The notes below the pieces were generated by a model. It was not told the DNA's origin and searched no databases. It saw only the letters and a list, made by a program, of their open reading frames with translations. This document shows positions 1 to 6,094 of a stretch of 10,566 nucleotides of DNA, piece after piece; positions within the stretch are counted from its first letter, which is position 1; each line of letters begins with the position of its first letter. The stretch is from positions 1-10,566 of the forward strand of contig CANHCG010000031.1 of assembly GCA_947459055.1 (NCBI GenBank), given 5' to 3'. The translations under genes and the position numbers were made by a program. The stretch comes from Cytophagaceae bacterium (GTDB taxonomy: Bacteria > Bacteroidota > Bacteroidia > Cytophagales > Spirosomataceae).

Positions 1-368
1 GCATTACCTAAAAGGACACCATAAAAGACAGAGTCGATCAAATTACCAATTGCCCCACCTAAAATTAAGGCAATACAAATTAATAAGCCTTTTGGACTAT
101 TTTTTTGCGTCAAAAAATGCAAATAATACCCTATGCCAAACATGGCAATGATGCGAAAAGTGGTTAAGATTAATTTCCCATAGGCTGAGCCTAATTGGAT
201 TCCAAAAGCCATGCCCGGATTTAATGTATAGTGTAATTTAAACATGGAGCCAATGAGCTCAATTTGACCAAAATAACCAGGTTCCATTCCAAAATGAACC
301 CCCATTTTAATGCCTTGATCCAAAAGAATGATGGCTAAACTAATCAAGAAATATCGAATACTGTTCAT
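1..368 (-). CDS. lspA: Lipoprotein signal peptidase (signal peptidase II), 3' end outside the window
   Basis: This inner-membrane aspartyl protease cleaves the signal peptide from diacylglyceryl-modified prolipoproteins. The visible part is 122 codons, starting with ATG at 368-366. An N-terminal hydrophobic segment (about residues 6-16) leads into a DQ pair at 17-18. The family motif NPGMAF lies at 50-55, and the signature GGAIGNLID at 104-112. D112 corresponds to one of the two catalytic aspartates; the second would be encoded left of position 1 and cannot be checked. The start codon overlaps the stop of the proline dehydrogenase gene as ATGA (368-365), so the two are co-transcribed and probably translationally coupled; no separate promoter is needed. 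The reading frame is open to the window edge with no sign of damage. Identification is firm from the two motifs and the membrane pattern. Confidence 0.95.
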   Translation of the reverse strand, partial: MNSIRYFLISLAIILLDQGIKMGVHFGMEPGYFGQIELIGSMFKLHYTLNPGMAFGIQLGSAYGKLILTTFRIIAMFGIGYYLHFLTQKNSPKGLLICIALILGGAIGNLIDSVFYGVLLGN

Positions 369-1564
369 ACTTGCTTTCTGCGGTTAACTTCTTTTTGAAG
401 GAGGCCAAATTCCCGAGAGGTCTGACCGGCGATGGAACTATTTTCCTCGGCACGTCTAAATAAATAGGGCATCACGGCAGCTACAGGGCCATAGGGAACG
501 TATTTGGCGACATTGTAGCCATTGGCTGCTAAATTGTAGCTGATGTTATCCGACATGCCAAGTAACTGTGCAAAATAAATATGAGAGTGATTTGCCGGGA
601 TTTCCAAGGCTTCCATTCTAGCACATAACTGCATGCAGCTAACCTCATTATGCGTCCCTACACAAAAACTTACCTGACCTAAATGGGCCAAACACACGTC
701 GATGGCCGCATTGAAATCCCTGTCCGTATCTTCCTTCTGTTTGTGTAAAGGCTCTGAATATTCATCCTCATGTGCCCGTTGGCGTTCTTTTTCCAAATAG
801 GCTCCGCGCACCAATTTAACACCCAAGAAATAATTGGATTTCTCTGCGTTTTCTATCGCTTGGCGTAGGTTGTCCAACATATCTACGCGGTACATTTGAA
901 ATGTATTAAATATAATCGCTTCCTGCTCATTAAACATCGCCATCATCTCATAGGTCAATGTGTCGATTGAATTTTGAATCCAACTTTCCTCCGCATCTAT
1001 AAATAGTTTAACCCCATCATCATGCGCTTTTTGACATACCTCGATCAGAAACTGTTTGCTGTGCGCGAAAGACTCAGCTTCTTCCTCATCGAATGCCTGA
1101 CCCGCCTGATGCTTCTCTAATAATTCCGTTTGAAAAAGCCCCGTTAGCTTAAAGACAGCAAAAGGTATCTGTGGATCTATCTTCGCTTTTTCAATGGTTT
1201 TTAAGATTTCAGCCTTCGTTTTCAGAAAGGATTTTTCATTTTCTTCTCCCTCCACAGAATAGTCAAGAATGGTACCTATATGTACTTTCCCCAATGATTG
1301 AATCGTTAAATCACAGTCCTCAATCGATTCACCCCCACAAAATTGTTCGAAAACGGTAGTTTTTATCAGTTTTTTGATAGGAAAATGAAGAAAAAGGAAA
1401 AATTTGATGAAAAAAGTCCCTAACTTTACAAGCCAATTTTGATTCATTATGGCGAAAATCCAATAGGACTTCATCAGTTTGAAATCGGTTTTGGAAGCAA
1501 AAGCAATTTGGGTGTCTTCGAAGGAAAGCTTTTTCAATTGTTTTGATGAAGTATTTAGGCTCAT
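365..1564 (-). CDS. Proline dehydrogenase, monofunctional (PRODH)
   Basis: A flavoenzyme that oxidises L-proline to 1-pyrroline-5-carboxylate with FAD, the first step of proline catabolism. The protein has 399 residues. It is far shorter than bifunctional PutA and lacks the P5C dehydrogenase half, so a separate P5C dehydrogenase must be encoded elsewhere. Barrel motifs typical of PRODH are visible: FIDAEES at 188-194, LVRGAYLEKER at 251-261, VGTHNE at 302-307, and the C-terminal YLFRRAEEN at 367-375. The paired arginines of that last motif contact the proline carboxylate in known structures. Residues 43-60 are hydrophobic, but I read them as part of the N-terminal helical region rather than a certain membrane span. 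The start at 1564 is chosen because a good -7 box lies 18 bases upstream and no other in-frame start precedes it. The stop overlaps the start of lspA. That pairing has no obvious metabolic logic and may only reflect gene packing. Confidence 0.93.
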   Translation of the reverse strand: MSLNTSSKQLKKLSFEDTQIAFASKTDFKLMKSYWIFAIMNQNWLVKLGTFFIKFFLFLHFPIKKLIKTTVFEQFCGGESIEDCDLTIQSLGKVHIGTILDYSVEGEENEKSFLKTKAEILKTIEKAKIDPQIPFAVFKLTGLFQTELLEKHQAGQAFDEEEAESFAHSKQFLIEVCQKAHDDGVKLFIDAEESWIQNSIDTLTYEMMAMFNEQEAIIFNTFQMYRVDMLDNLRQAIENAEKSNYFLGVKLVRGAYLEKERQRAHEDEYSEPLHKQKEDTDRDFNAAIDVCLAHLGQVSFCVGTHNEVSCMQLCARMEALEIPANHSHIYFAQLLGMSDNISYNLAANGYNVAKYVPYGPVAAVMPYLFRRAEENSSIAGQTSREFGLLQKEVNRRKQV

Positions 1565-1581
1565 TTTTTTAAAATTGCTTG

Positions 1582-1589
1582 CAAATATA
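1582..1589 (-). promoter_or_regulatory. Bacteroidota -7 promoter element for the proline dehydrogenase-lspA operon
   Basis: Read on the minus strand this is TATATTTG, a full match to the phylum's TAnnTTTG element. It ends 17 bases before the ATG at 1564, so the predicted leader is only about 10 bases. The expected -33 TTTG position, 19 bases further upstream, reads ATGT, which is a weak match. Assignment rests on the -7 box and its position. Confidence 0.55.
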
Positions 1590-1652
1590 AGTTAATAAAA
1601 ATAAATAAACATACATCTCAGGCCTTGCGGCTTGTTAACCATTAGAATAATT

Positions 1653-2747
1653 ATGAATGCCAATTTAGACATTGTCCCGATGCACGAATGGATTCAGACA
1701 GACGGAAAACCCTTGATTATCGCGGGTCCATGTTCAGCTGAAACAGAGGAGCAAGTATTAGAAACCGCCCGTCGAATTAAAGCGGAAGGCTACGCGCACA
1801 TCATGCGTGCTGGCGTTTGGAAGCCTCGTACGCGTCCAGGTAGTTTTGAAGGGATGGGTGAGCCGGCTTTAAAGTGGTTGGTCGAAGCGAAAAAAGAAAC
1901 AGGTTTGCCATTGGCAATCGAAGTAGCGACGCCTGAACATATCGAATTGGCATTGAAATATGGCGTAGATGTTTTGTGGATTGGTGCGAGAACCACTGTA
2001 AATCCGTTCAACGTACAAGATTTAGCCGATGCTTTAAAAGGAGTGGATGTTCCCGTATTAGTGAAGAATCCAGTGAATCCTGATTTAGCTTTATGGGTAG
2101 GTGCTTTTGAACGTCTTCAAGGTTCAGGCATTAAAAAATTAGGTGCGATCCACCGTGGATTCTCAAACGCGCAAGAAACAAAATACCGTAACTCACCTAT
2201 GTGGGCGATGGCGGTTGAATTAAAGCGTTTATTTCCTCAAATGCCATTGATCGGAGATCCTTCCCACATGGCTGGTAAGCGCGCGTTGTTGATGGAATTA
2301 TCTCAACGTATCCTTGATTTAAATTATGACGGAATGATTATCGAAACGCACCGTGATCCGGATGCGGCTTGGTCAGATGCCTCACAACAAGTTACTCCTG
2401 AAAAATTAGGCGAGATGCTTCGCGAATTAGATGTTCGTCAAGCTAATTATGGCGCTGATTTCTCTGATGAATTAGCAGGTTTACGTGAGAAAATCGACAA
2501 TATCGACCGTGAATTATTAGAAGTATTGGCAGCACGTATGGCTGTAGTTGAAAAATTAGGAGAATACAAGCGTGATAATAACGTGGCTGTATTGCAAATA
2601 GATCGTTGGAAGCAATTGCACAACGACCGGGCAAACCAAGCCAAAGGCCTTGCGCTTTATCCTGAATTCGTGGAGGAATTGTTTAAATTGGTTCACTCAG
2701 AATCCATCCGTAAGCAAACCGAAGTAATGAATTCAGCAACAGCTTAG
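1653..2747 (+). CDS. Bifunctional DAHP synthase / chorismate mutase
   Basis: A fusion of 3-deoxy-D-arabino-heptulosonate 7-phosphate synthase, which condenses PEP with erythrose 4-phosphate in step 1 of the shikimate pathway, and an AroQ-type chorismate mutase, which makes prephenate for Phe and Tyr. The protein has 364 residues from ATG 1653. The synthase part (about 1-260) belongs to the short type I-beta (KDSA-like) group, with GPCS at 25-28, RAGVWKPRT at 52-60, VKNPVNP at 137-143, HRGFS at 167-171 and GDPSHMAGKR at 201-210. The mutase (about 269-353) is all-helical, with the usual spaced arginines and lysine in LREKID, AARM and EYKR. Sequence before GPCS is too short for an ACT or ferredoxin-like regulatory domain, so feedback control probably acts through the mutase domain, as described for the Porphyromonas gingivalis enzyme of the same layout. 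A TTG start at 1632 would add seven residues; ATG is preferred. No clear promoter was seen between 1590 and 1652. Confidence 0.95.
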   Translation: MNANLDIVPMHEWIQTDGKPLIIAGPCSAETEEQVLETARRIKAEGYAHIMRAGVWKPRTRPGSFEGMGEPALKWLVEAKKETGLPLAIEVATPEHIELALKYGVDVLWIGARTTVNPFNVQDLADALKGVDVPVLVKNPVNPDLALWVGAFERLQGSGIKKLGAIHRGFSNAQETKYRNSPMWAMAVELKRLFPQMPLIGDPSHMAGKRALLMELSQRILDLNYDGMIIETHRDPDAAWSDASQQVTPEKLGEMLRELDVRQANYGADFSDELAGLREKIDNIDRELLEVLAARMAVVEKLGEYKRDNNVAVLQIDRWKQLHNDRANQAKGLALYPEFVEELFKLVHSESIRKQTEVMNSATA

Positions 2748-2766
2748 AAGTCGAAAATTAAGATCA

Positions 2767-2797
2767 GGGACTCAATTTAGTTTGGGTCCCTTTTTTT
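2767..2797 (+). terminator. Rho-independent terminator of the DAHP synthase/chorismate mutase gene
   Basis: A 9-bp stem (2767-2775 with 2782-2790, one T-G wobble) and a 6-base loop are followed by seven Ts (2791-2797). It starts 20 bases after the stop codon. The T-run runs into the last codon of the convergent transporter gene, whose stop occupies 2798-2796. The hairpin could also slow transcription from the other side, but the T-rich tract is much weaker in that direction. Confidence 0.85.
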
Positions 2798-3695
2798 ATG
2801 CCCTTTTGGTAATTTGGTAACTCCCAAAAATAACCAGAGACATCCCTAGTATGGTAATCCAATTCGGGAATCCTTGTCCTAGTAGGATATCGATACCAAT
2901 CGAAAACAGCACACTACTATTACCCACCACACCCACAATGCTCGTTTTTTCATTTAGCAGTGCTTGGGTTGTGAAGTATTGAACGCCTAAGGCCAAAAGG
3001 CCCATGACTAATGCCTGGGCCCATTCCCAAAGAGTGGGCTGGATCCAGGTTCCTGTCAAGAAACTATTGGGTAATTCTAAGCAAGTTCCGGCTAGCAAGG
3101 AAAGGATGGAAGCAATGAGGCCCGCACCCATGAAGGAGATAACGACCCAGCGAGAATCATAGTATTTTTGGGATTCCTTAATGGCCATATACCCTAAAGC
3201 TGTTCCAATCGCATAAATAATCCCCGTACTATGATTCCAAAGTGATCCGCCGGTTTCCGGTCGGAAAATGAGCAGAATTCCGAAAAAACCGATAAGCAGA
3301 AATAGAACTTGTCGGCCATTCAAGGTCTCATTTGGAATCAGAAAAAAGCTAAAAATTGCGATGAAGAGGGGAAAGGCTTGCCCGTAGGTATTGGTCAGGG
3401 AAAGACTTAGGTGTTCCAGTGTGTAAAAGAGACAATAGAGGGTAAATGCACCGAGTATACCTCGCAGAATGATGAAGTATAATTTACCGCCCGTTTGAAC
3501 CGCTGGCTTAAGCCAAAGACTAGTAAATAGAAAAGGTAGGCCGACGGCACTTCGGAAAAATACGAGTTGGACCGACGGAAACCGACCACTCATTTCCTTG
3601 GCCATGGCCGACATCAGGGCAAAGCAAAGCGACGAAATAAGCATATACAGAATCCCCTTTTTGCTGGAAAAAAATGTCGGCGGAAGCTTGAACAT
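2796..3695 (-). CDS. EamA/DMT-superfamily membrane transporter
   Basis: A 299-residue integral membrane protein with two tandem EamA repeats, about 10 hydrophobic segments in all, and almost no soluble part. First-repeat helices lie near 14-34, 41-60, 72-95, 100-121 and 128-145. Second-repeat helices lie near 154-173, 181-203, 223-246, 249-272 and 276-295. The charged C-terminus (TKRA) fits the short cytoplasmic tails of the family. Members export or exchange small metabolites such as amino acids and nucleosides. The substrate cannot be told from sequence, and neighbouring genes give no clue because it stands alone between two plus-strand units. The first ATG (3695) is favoured because a TTTG-N19-AAAATTTG promoter lies just upstream. 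The in-frame ATG at residue 18 would still keep all helices. Family assignment is strong; function is unknown. Confidence 0.88.
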   Translation of the reverse strand: MFKLPPTFFSSKKGILYMLISSLCFALMSAMAKEMSGRFPSVQLVFFRSAVGLPFLFTSLWLKPAVQTGGKLYFIILRGILGAFTLYCLFYTLEHLSLSLTNTYGQAFPLFIAIFSFFLIPNETLNGRQVLFLLIGFFGILLIFRPETGGSLWNHSTGIIYAIGTALGYMAIKESQKYYDSRWVVISFMGAGLIASILSLLAGTCLELPNSFLTGTWIQPTLWEWAQALVMGLLALGVQYFTTQALLNEKTSIVGVVGNSSVLFSIGIDILLGQGFPNWITILGMSLVIFGSYQITKRA

Positions 3696-3711
3696 GATTT
3701 AGAGGTTAACT

Positions 3712-3742
3712 CAAATTTTGGTAACTTGCATTTCTTTTCAAA
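3712..3742 (-). promoter_or_regulatory. Probable promoter of the EamA transporter gene
   Basis: On the minus strand a TTTG (-33 box, 3742-3739) is separated by exactly 19 bases from AAAATTTG (3719-3712), which differs from the TAnnTTTG consensus only in the first base. The -7 box ends 16 bases before the ATG at 3695. The -33 box lies only three bases from the ridA start codon, so the two divergent genes share a 50-base control region. Confidence 0.45.
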
Positions 3743-3745
3743 GGT

Positions 3746-4117
3746 ATGACAAAAAAAATAATTTTATCCACAGAAGCCCCAGCGCCCATCGGACCGTATT
3801 CTCAGGCGGTGCAAGTTCAGGGAACCCTATACGTTTCAGGTCAAATTGCCCTATCAGTTTTTGAAGCTGGAGGTAGCATCGAAGAGGAAACGGAACAGGT
3901 GATGAAGAACCTAGGATTTATCTTACAGGAGGCTGGTTATCATTATTCGGATGTGGTAAAATGTTCGATTTTTGTCAAGGATATGAACCATTTTGCTCAG
4001 ATTAATGCGGTTTATGGTCAGTATTTTTCAGAAGAGGCGCCGGCGAGAGAAACGGTGGAAGTGGCTCGATTACCCAAAGACGTTCGGGTAGAAATTTCTT
4101 GTATTGCCTATAAATAA
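3746..4117 (+). CDS. ridA: RidA-family 2-iminobutanoate/2-iminopropanoate deaminase
   Basis: A cytoplasmic trimeric enzyme of the YjgF/YER057c/UK114 family. It hydrolyses reactive enamine/imine intermediates (for example 2-aminoacrylate from serine/threonine dehydratases) to keto acids, protecting PLP enzymes. The 123-residue protein shows the family markers in order: PIGPYSQAV at 14-22, VSGQIAL at 30-36, VFVKD-like IFVKDM at 75-80, and PARETVEVARLPKDVRVEI at 99-117. R101 matches the conserved substrate-binding arginine, and E117 the conserved acidic residue. The loop after SGQIAL is slightly shorter than usual (the family often has DPATGELV here), which may be a lineage trait. The gltX start follows the stop by six bases, making this the first gene of a four-gene cluster. 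No consensus -7 box was found in front of it. Confidence 0.93.
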   Translation: MTKKIILSTEAPAPIGPYSQAVQVQGTLYVSGQIALSVFEAGGSIEEETEQVMKNLGFILQEAGYHYSDVVKCSIFVKDMNHFAQINAVYGQYFSEEAPARETVEVARLPKDVRVEISCIAYK

Positions 4118-4123
4118 TCATCT

Positions 4124-5632
4124 ATGTCATCAAAAATACGTGTTCGATTCGCGCCTAGTCCCACAGGTCCCTTACATATTGGGGGAGTTCGAACGGCTTT
4201 ATATAATTATTTGCTTGCCCGAAAATTAGGGGGAACCTTTTTATTGCGGATTGAGGATACGGACCAAACGCGCTTTGTTCCGGGTGCAGAGGACTATATT
4301 TTAGAGAGTTTAGCTTGGTTAGGCATTATGCCCGACGAAGGCGTGGGCATTGGTGGTCCACATGCCCCATATCGCCAAAGTGAGCGGAAGAATTTGTACA
4401 AAGCCTATGCTGATGAATTGATTTCGACGGGAAAGGCCTATTATGCCTTTGATACGGCGGAGGAGTTAGATGCGATTCGGGCGGTCTATGAAAGCAAAGG
4501 AACAGCTTTTCAATACAATGCCTTGACACGCGTTAAATTAAATAATTCACTTTCGATGAGTCAGGAGGCGATCAATGAGGCATTGGCTTCGGGTCAGCCT
4601 TATGTAATTCGACTTAAAGTGCCTGCCAAAGCAGAAATTCGTTTTCAAGATAGTATTCGGGATTGGGTTCATGTCCATACGTCGAGTATGGATGATAAGG
4701 TATTGATGAAATCGGATGGTATGCCAACCTACCATTTGGCCAATGTGGTCGATGACCATATCATGGAGATTACGCACGTGATTCGGGGTGAGGAATGGCT
4801 TCCGTCAGCACCTTTACATATTTTATTGTACCAGGCTTTTGGTTGGCAAGCCCCTCAATTTGCCCATTTACCTTTGTTGTTAAAGCCAGAGGGCAATGGA
4901 AAATTATCCAAGCGGGATGCGGATTTGGGTGGTTTTCCGGTTTTCCCATTGGAATGGACGGATCCCCAAACGGGTGTTGTGTCGAAAGGATTTAAACAGG
5001 AGGGGTATTTGCCGGAAGCAACGTTAAATTTCTTGGCCTTTTTAGGTTGGAATCCAGGCACGGAACAAGAATTATTTAGTTTGGAGGAATTGGTGCAAGC
5101 TTTTTCTTTGGAGCGAATTAATAAAGCCGGGGCTAAATTTGATGTCAATAAGGCCAAATGGTTTAATGAGCAATATTTAAAACAACATGCTGCCTCTGAA
5201 TTAGCCAGTACCTATTTGCCAGAAATGGCACCAGTTCAAGCAGAAGCTTTTGTGCATTTATTCTTGGATCGAATTACATTTCCTCAGGAATTAAGTCAAA
5301 AAGTGGCCGAATTTTTAGCATTTCCGAGTACTTATGATGCACCTGTTCTGGCAAATAAGTGGAATTTAGAAGCCCAAAAAGGCTTGTTGGCCATTCAAAA
5401 GTGCTTTGATGGTATCCAAGATTGGCACGCGGAAAGCATCAAACAAGCCATCCATGAAACATTAGAAACAGAAGGAATTAAAATGGGCAAGGTGATGCAA
5501 ATGCTTCGTGTAGCCTTAAGTGGCCATGGCGCAGGTCCTGATTTAATGATTTCAATCGAATTATGGGGCAAAAAACAAGCCGCTGATCGACTTAGCGCTG
5601 CCTTAGCACATTTTCCAACCCTATCCGAATGA
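4124..5632 (+). CDS. gltX: Glutamyl-tRNA synthetase (class I)
   Basis: Charges tRNA(Glu) with glutamate using ATP, in the cytoplasm. The 502-residue protein begins with the GluRS N-terminus RFAPSPTGPLHIGG; the HIGH-class motif is HIGG at 18-21. LRIEDTD is at 41-47, HVIRGEEWLPS at 218-228 and the KMSKS-class motif KLSKR at 260-264. The stretch after the lysine motif (about 265-299) is longer than in E. coli GluRS; I recall similar insertions in Bacteroidota enzymes but cannot verify this here. The C-terminal helical anticodon-binding domain is complete. The region after TGKAYYAF (104-109) lacks the cysteine cluster that binds zinc in E. coli GluRS. The gene follows ridA by six bases and overlaps the next ORF as ATGA (5629-5632). 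Whether it also charges tRNA(Gln), as in organisms that rely on GatCAB, cannot be decided from sequence by eye. Confidence 0.97.
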   Translation: MSSKIRVRFAPSPTGPLHIGGVRTALYNYLLARKLGGTFLLRIEDTDQTRFVPGAEDYILESLAWLGIMPDEGVGIGGPHAPYRQSERKNLYKAYADELISTGKAYYAFDTAEELDAIRAVYESKGTAFQYNALTRVKLNNSLSMSQEAINEALASGQPYVIRLKVPAKAEIRFQDSIRDWVHVHTSSMDDKVLMKSDGMPTYHLANVVDDHIMEITHVIRGEEWLPSAPLHILLYQAFGWQAPQFAHLPLLLKPEGNGKLSKRDADLGGFPVFPLEWTDPQTGVVSKGFKQEGYLPEATLNFLAFLGWNPGTEQELFSLEELVQAFSLERINKAGAKFDVNKAKWFNEQYLKQHAASELASTYLPEMAPVQAEAFVHLFLDRITFPQELSQKVAEFLAFPSTYDAPVLANKWNLEAQKGLLAIQKCFDGIQDWHAESIKQAIHETLETEGIKMGKVMQMLRVALSGHGAGPDLMISIELWGKKQAADRLSAALAHFPTLSE

Positions 5633-5820
5633 CCAAGAAAAAAGGAGCTTTGACCGAGAAAAAACCAAAAGTCCATCCCGATTTGGATGGATTCGATATG
5701 CGGATTGACTCCTTTGGTCAAATTGTTTCTTCCTTGGATCGAGATAAAATCAATGCCTTTCTAGACAAGGAAATGCCCGATGATAAAAAATTAAGCCCGA
5801 AGGACGATGAAAGTAAATAA
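5629..5820 (+). CDS. Small uncharacterised protein between gltX and gatC
   Basis: A 63-residue, highly charged protein of unknown function. The N-terminal 15 residues are lysine-rich (TKKK, EKKPK). The middle, about 16-52, carries a hydrophobic/charged pattern around HPDLDGFDMRID and FLDKEMPDDKK, and the tail is acidic and lysine-rich (SPKDDESK). There is no signal peptide, membrane segment, cysteine pair or recognisable nucleic-acid-binding motif. It is very likely a real gene: its ATG overlaps the gltX stop by four bases, its last 14 bases overlap the gatC start, and the frame exactly bridges the two. The overlaps suggest translational coupling with both neighbours. From memory, similar short proteins with an HPxLxGFD-type core occur in other Bacteroidota, but I could not check this. 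A role near tRNA charging or amidation is suggested only by position. Confidence 0.75.
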   Translation: MTKKKGALTEKKPKVHPDLDGFDMRIDSFGQIVSSLDRDKINAFLDKEMPDDKKLSPKDDESK

Positions 5821-6094
5821 GGAAGATGTGGCGCGCATTGCGCACTTGGCTCGTTTGGAGTTGAAACCCGAAAAGGTGGAGGATATGCAGGAATCCATTA
5901 ATAAAGTCCTGGATTGGATGGAAGCCTTAAATGCTGTTGATACCACAGGGGTGGAACCCTTAGTTCATATGACTTCTGCCATGAATCATTTTCGGGAAGA
6001 TGTGGCCAAACAAGAATTGCCACGGGAAAAAGCCTTAGCCCTAGGTCCGGATGTCAATGAGGCCTTTTTTAAAGTTCCTCAGGTCATCGAATAA
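5807..6094 (+). CDS. gatC: Asp-tRNA(Asn)/Glu-tRNA(Gln) amidotransferase subunit C
   Basis: The small scaffold subunit of GatCAB, which converts Glu-tRNA(Gln) or Asp-tRNA(Asn) into the correctly amidated form. GatC wraps around GatA and stabilises the complex. The 95-residue length is typical. The N-terminal helix pattern DVARIAHLARLEL (7-19), the central VEPLVH (49-54), FRED (62-65) and the C-terminal FFKVPQVIE (87-95) are all classic GatC features. The start at 5807 lies inside the 3' end of the preceding small ORF (14-base overlap). gatA and gatB are not in the window, so the complex must be completed from elsewhere. The stop codon (6092-6094) is immediately followed by the stop codon of the convergent aroB gene, leaving no room for a terminator in the intergenic space. 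Confidence 0.95.
   Translation: MKVNKEDVARIAHLARLELKPEKVEDMQESINKVLDWMEALNAVDTTGVEPLVHMTSAMNHFREDVAKQELPREKALALGPDVNEAFFKVPQVIE

Noticed and set aside
1632..1652. TTG at 1632 as the start of the DAHP synthase/chorismate mutase gene
   Set aside because: The ATG at 1653 is in frame, gives the N-terminus expected for the family, and the seven added residues look like leader sequence.
1590..1652. Leader peptide attenuator or riboswitch before the DAHP synthase gene
   Set aside because: The leader is about 60 bases, has no run of Phe, Tyr or Trp codons and no competing hairpins that I can see.
4855..5157. A 100-codon open frame antisense to gltX
   Set aside because: It lies fully inside the conserved catalytic region of GluRS, and its own sequence shows no domain or start signal.
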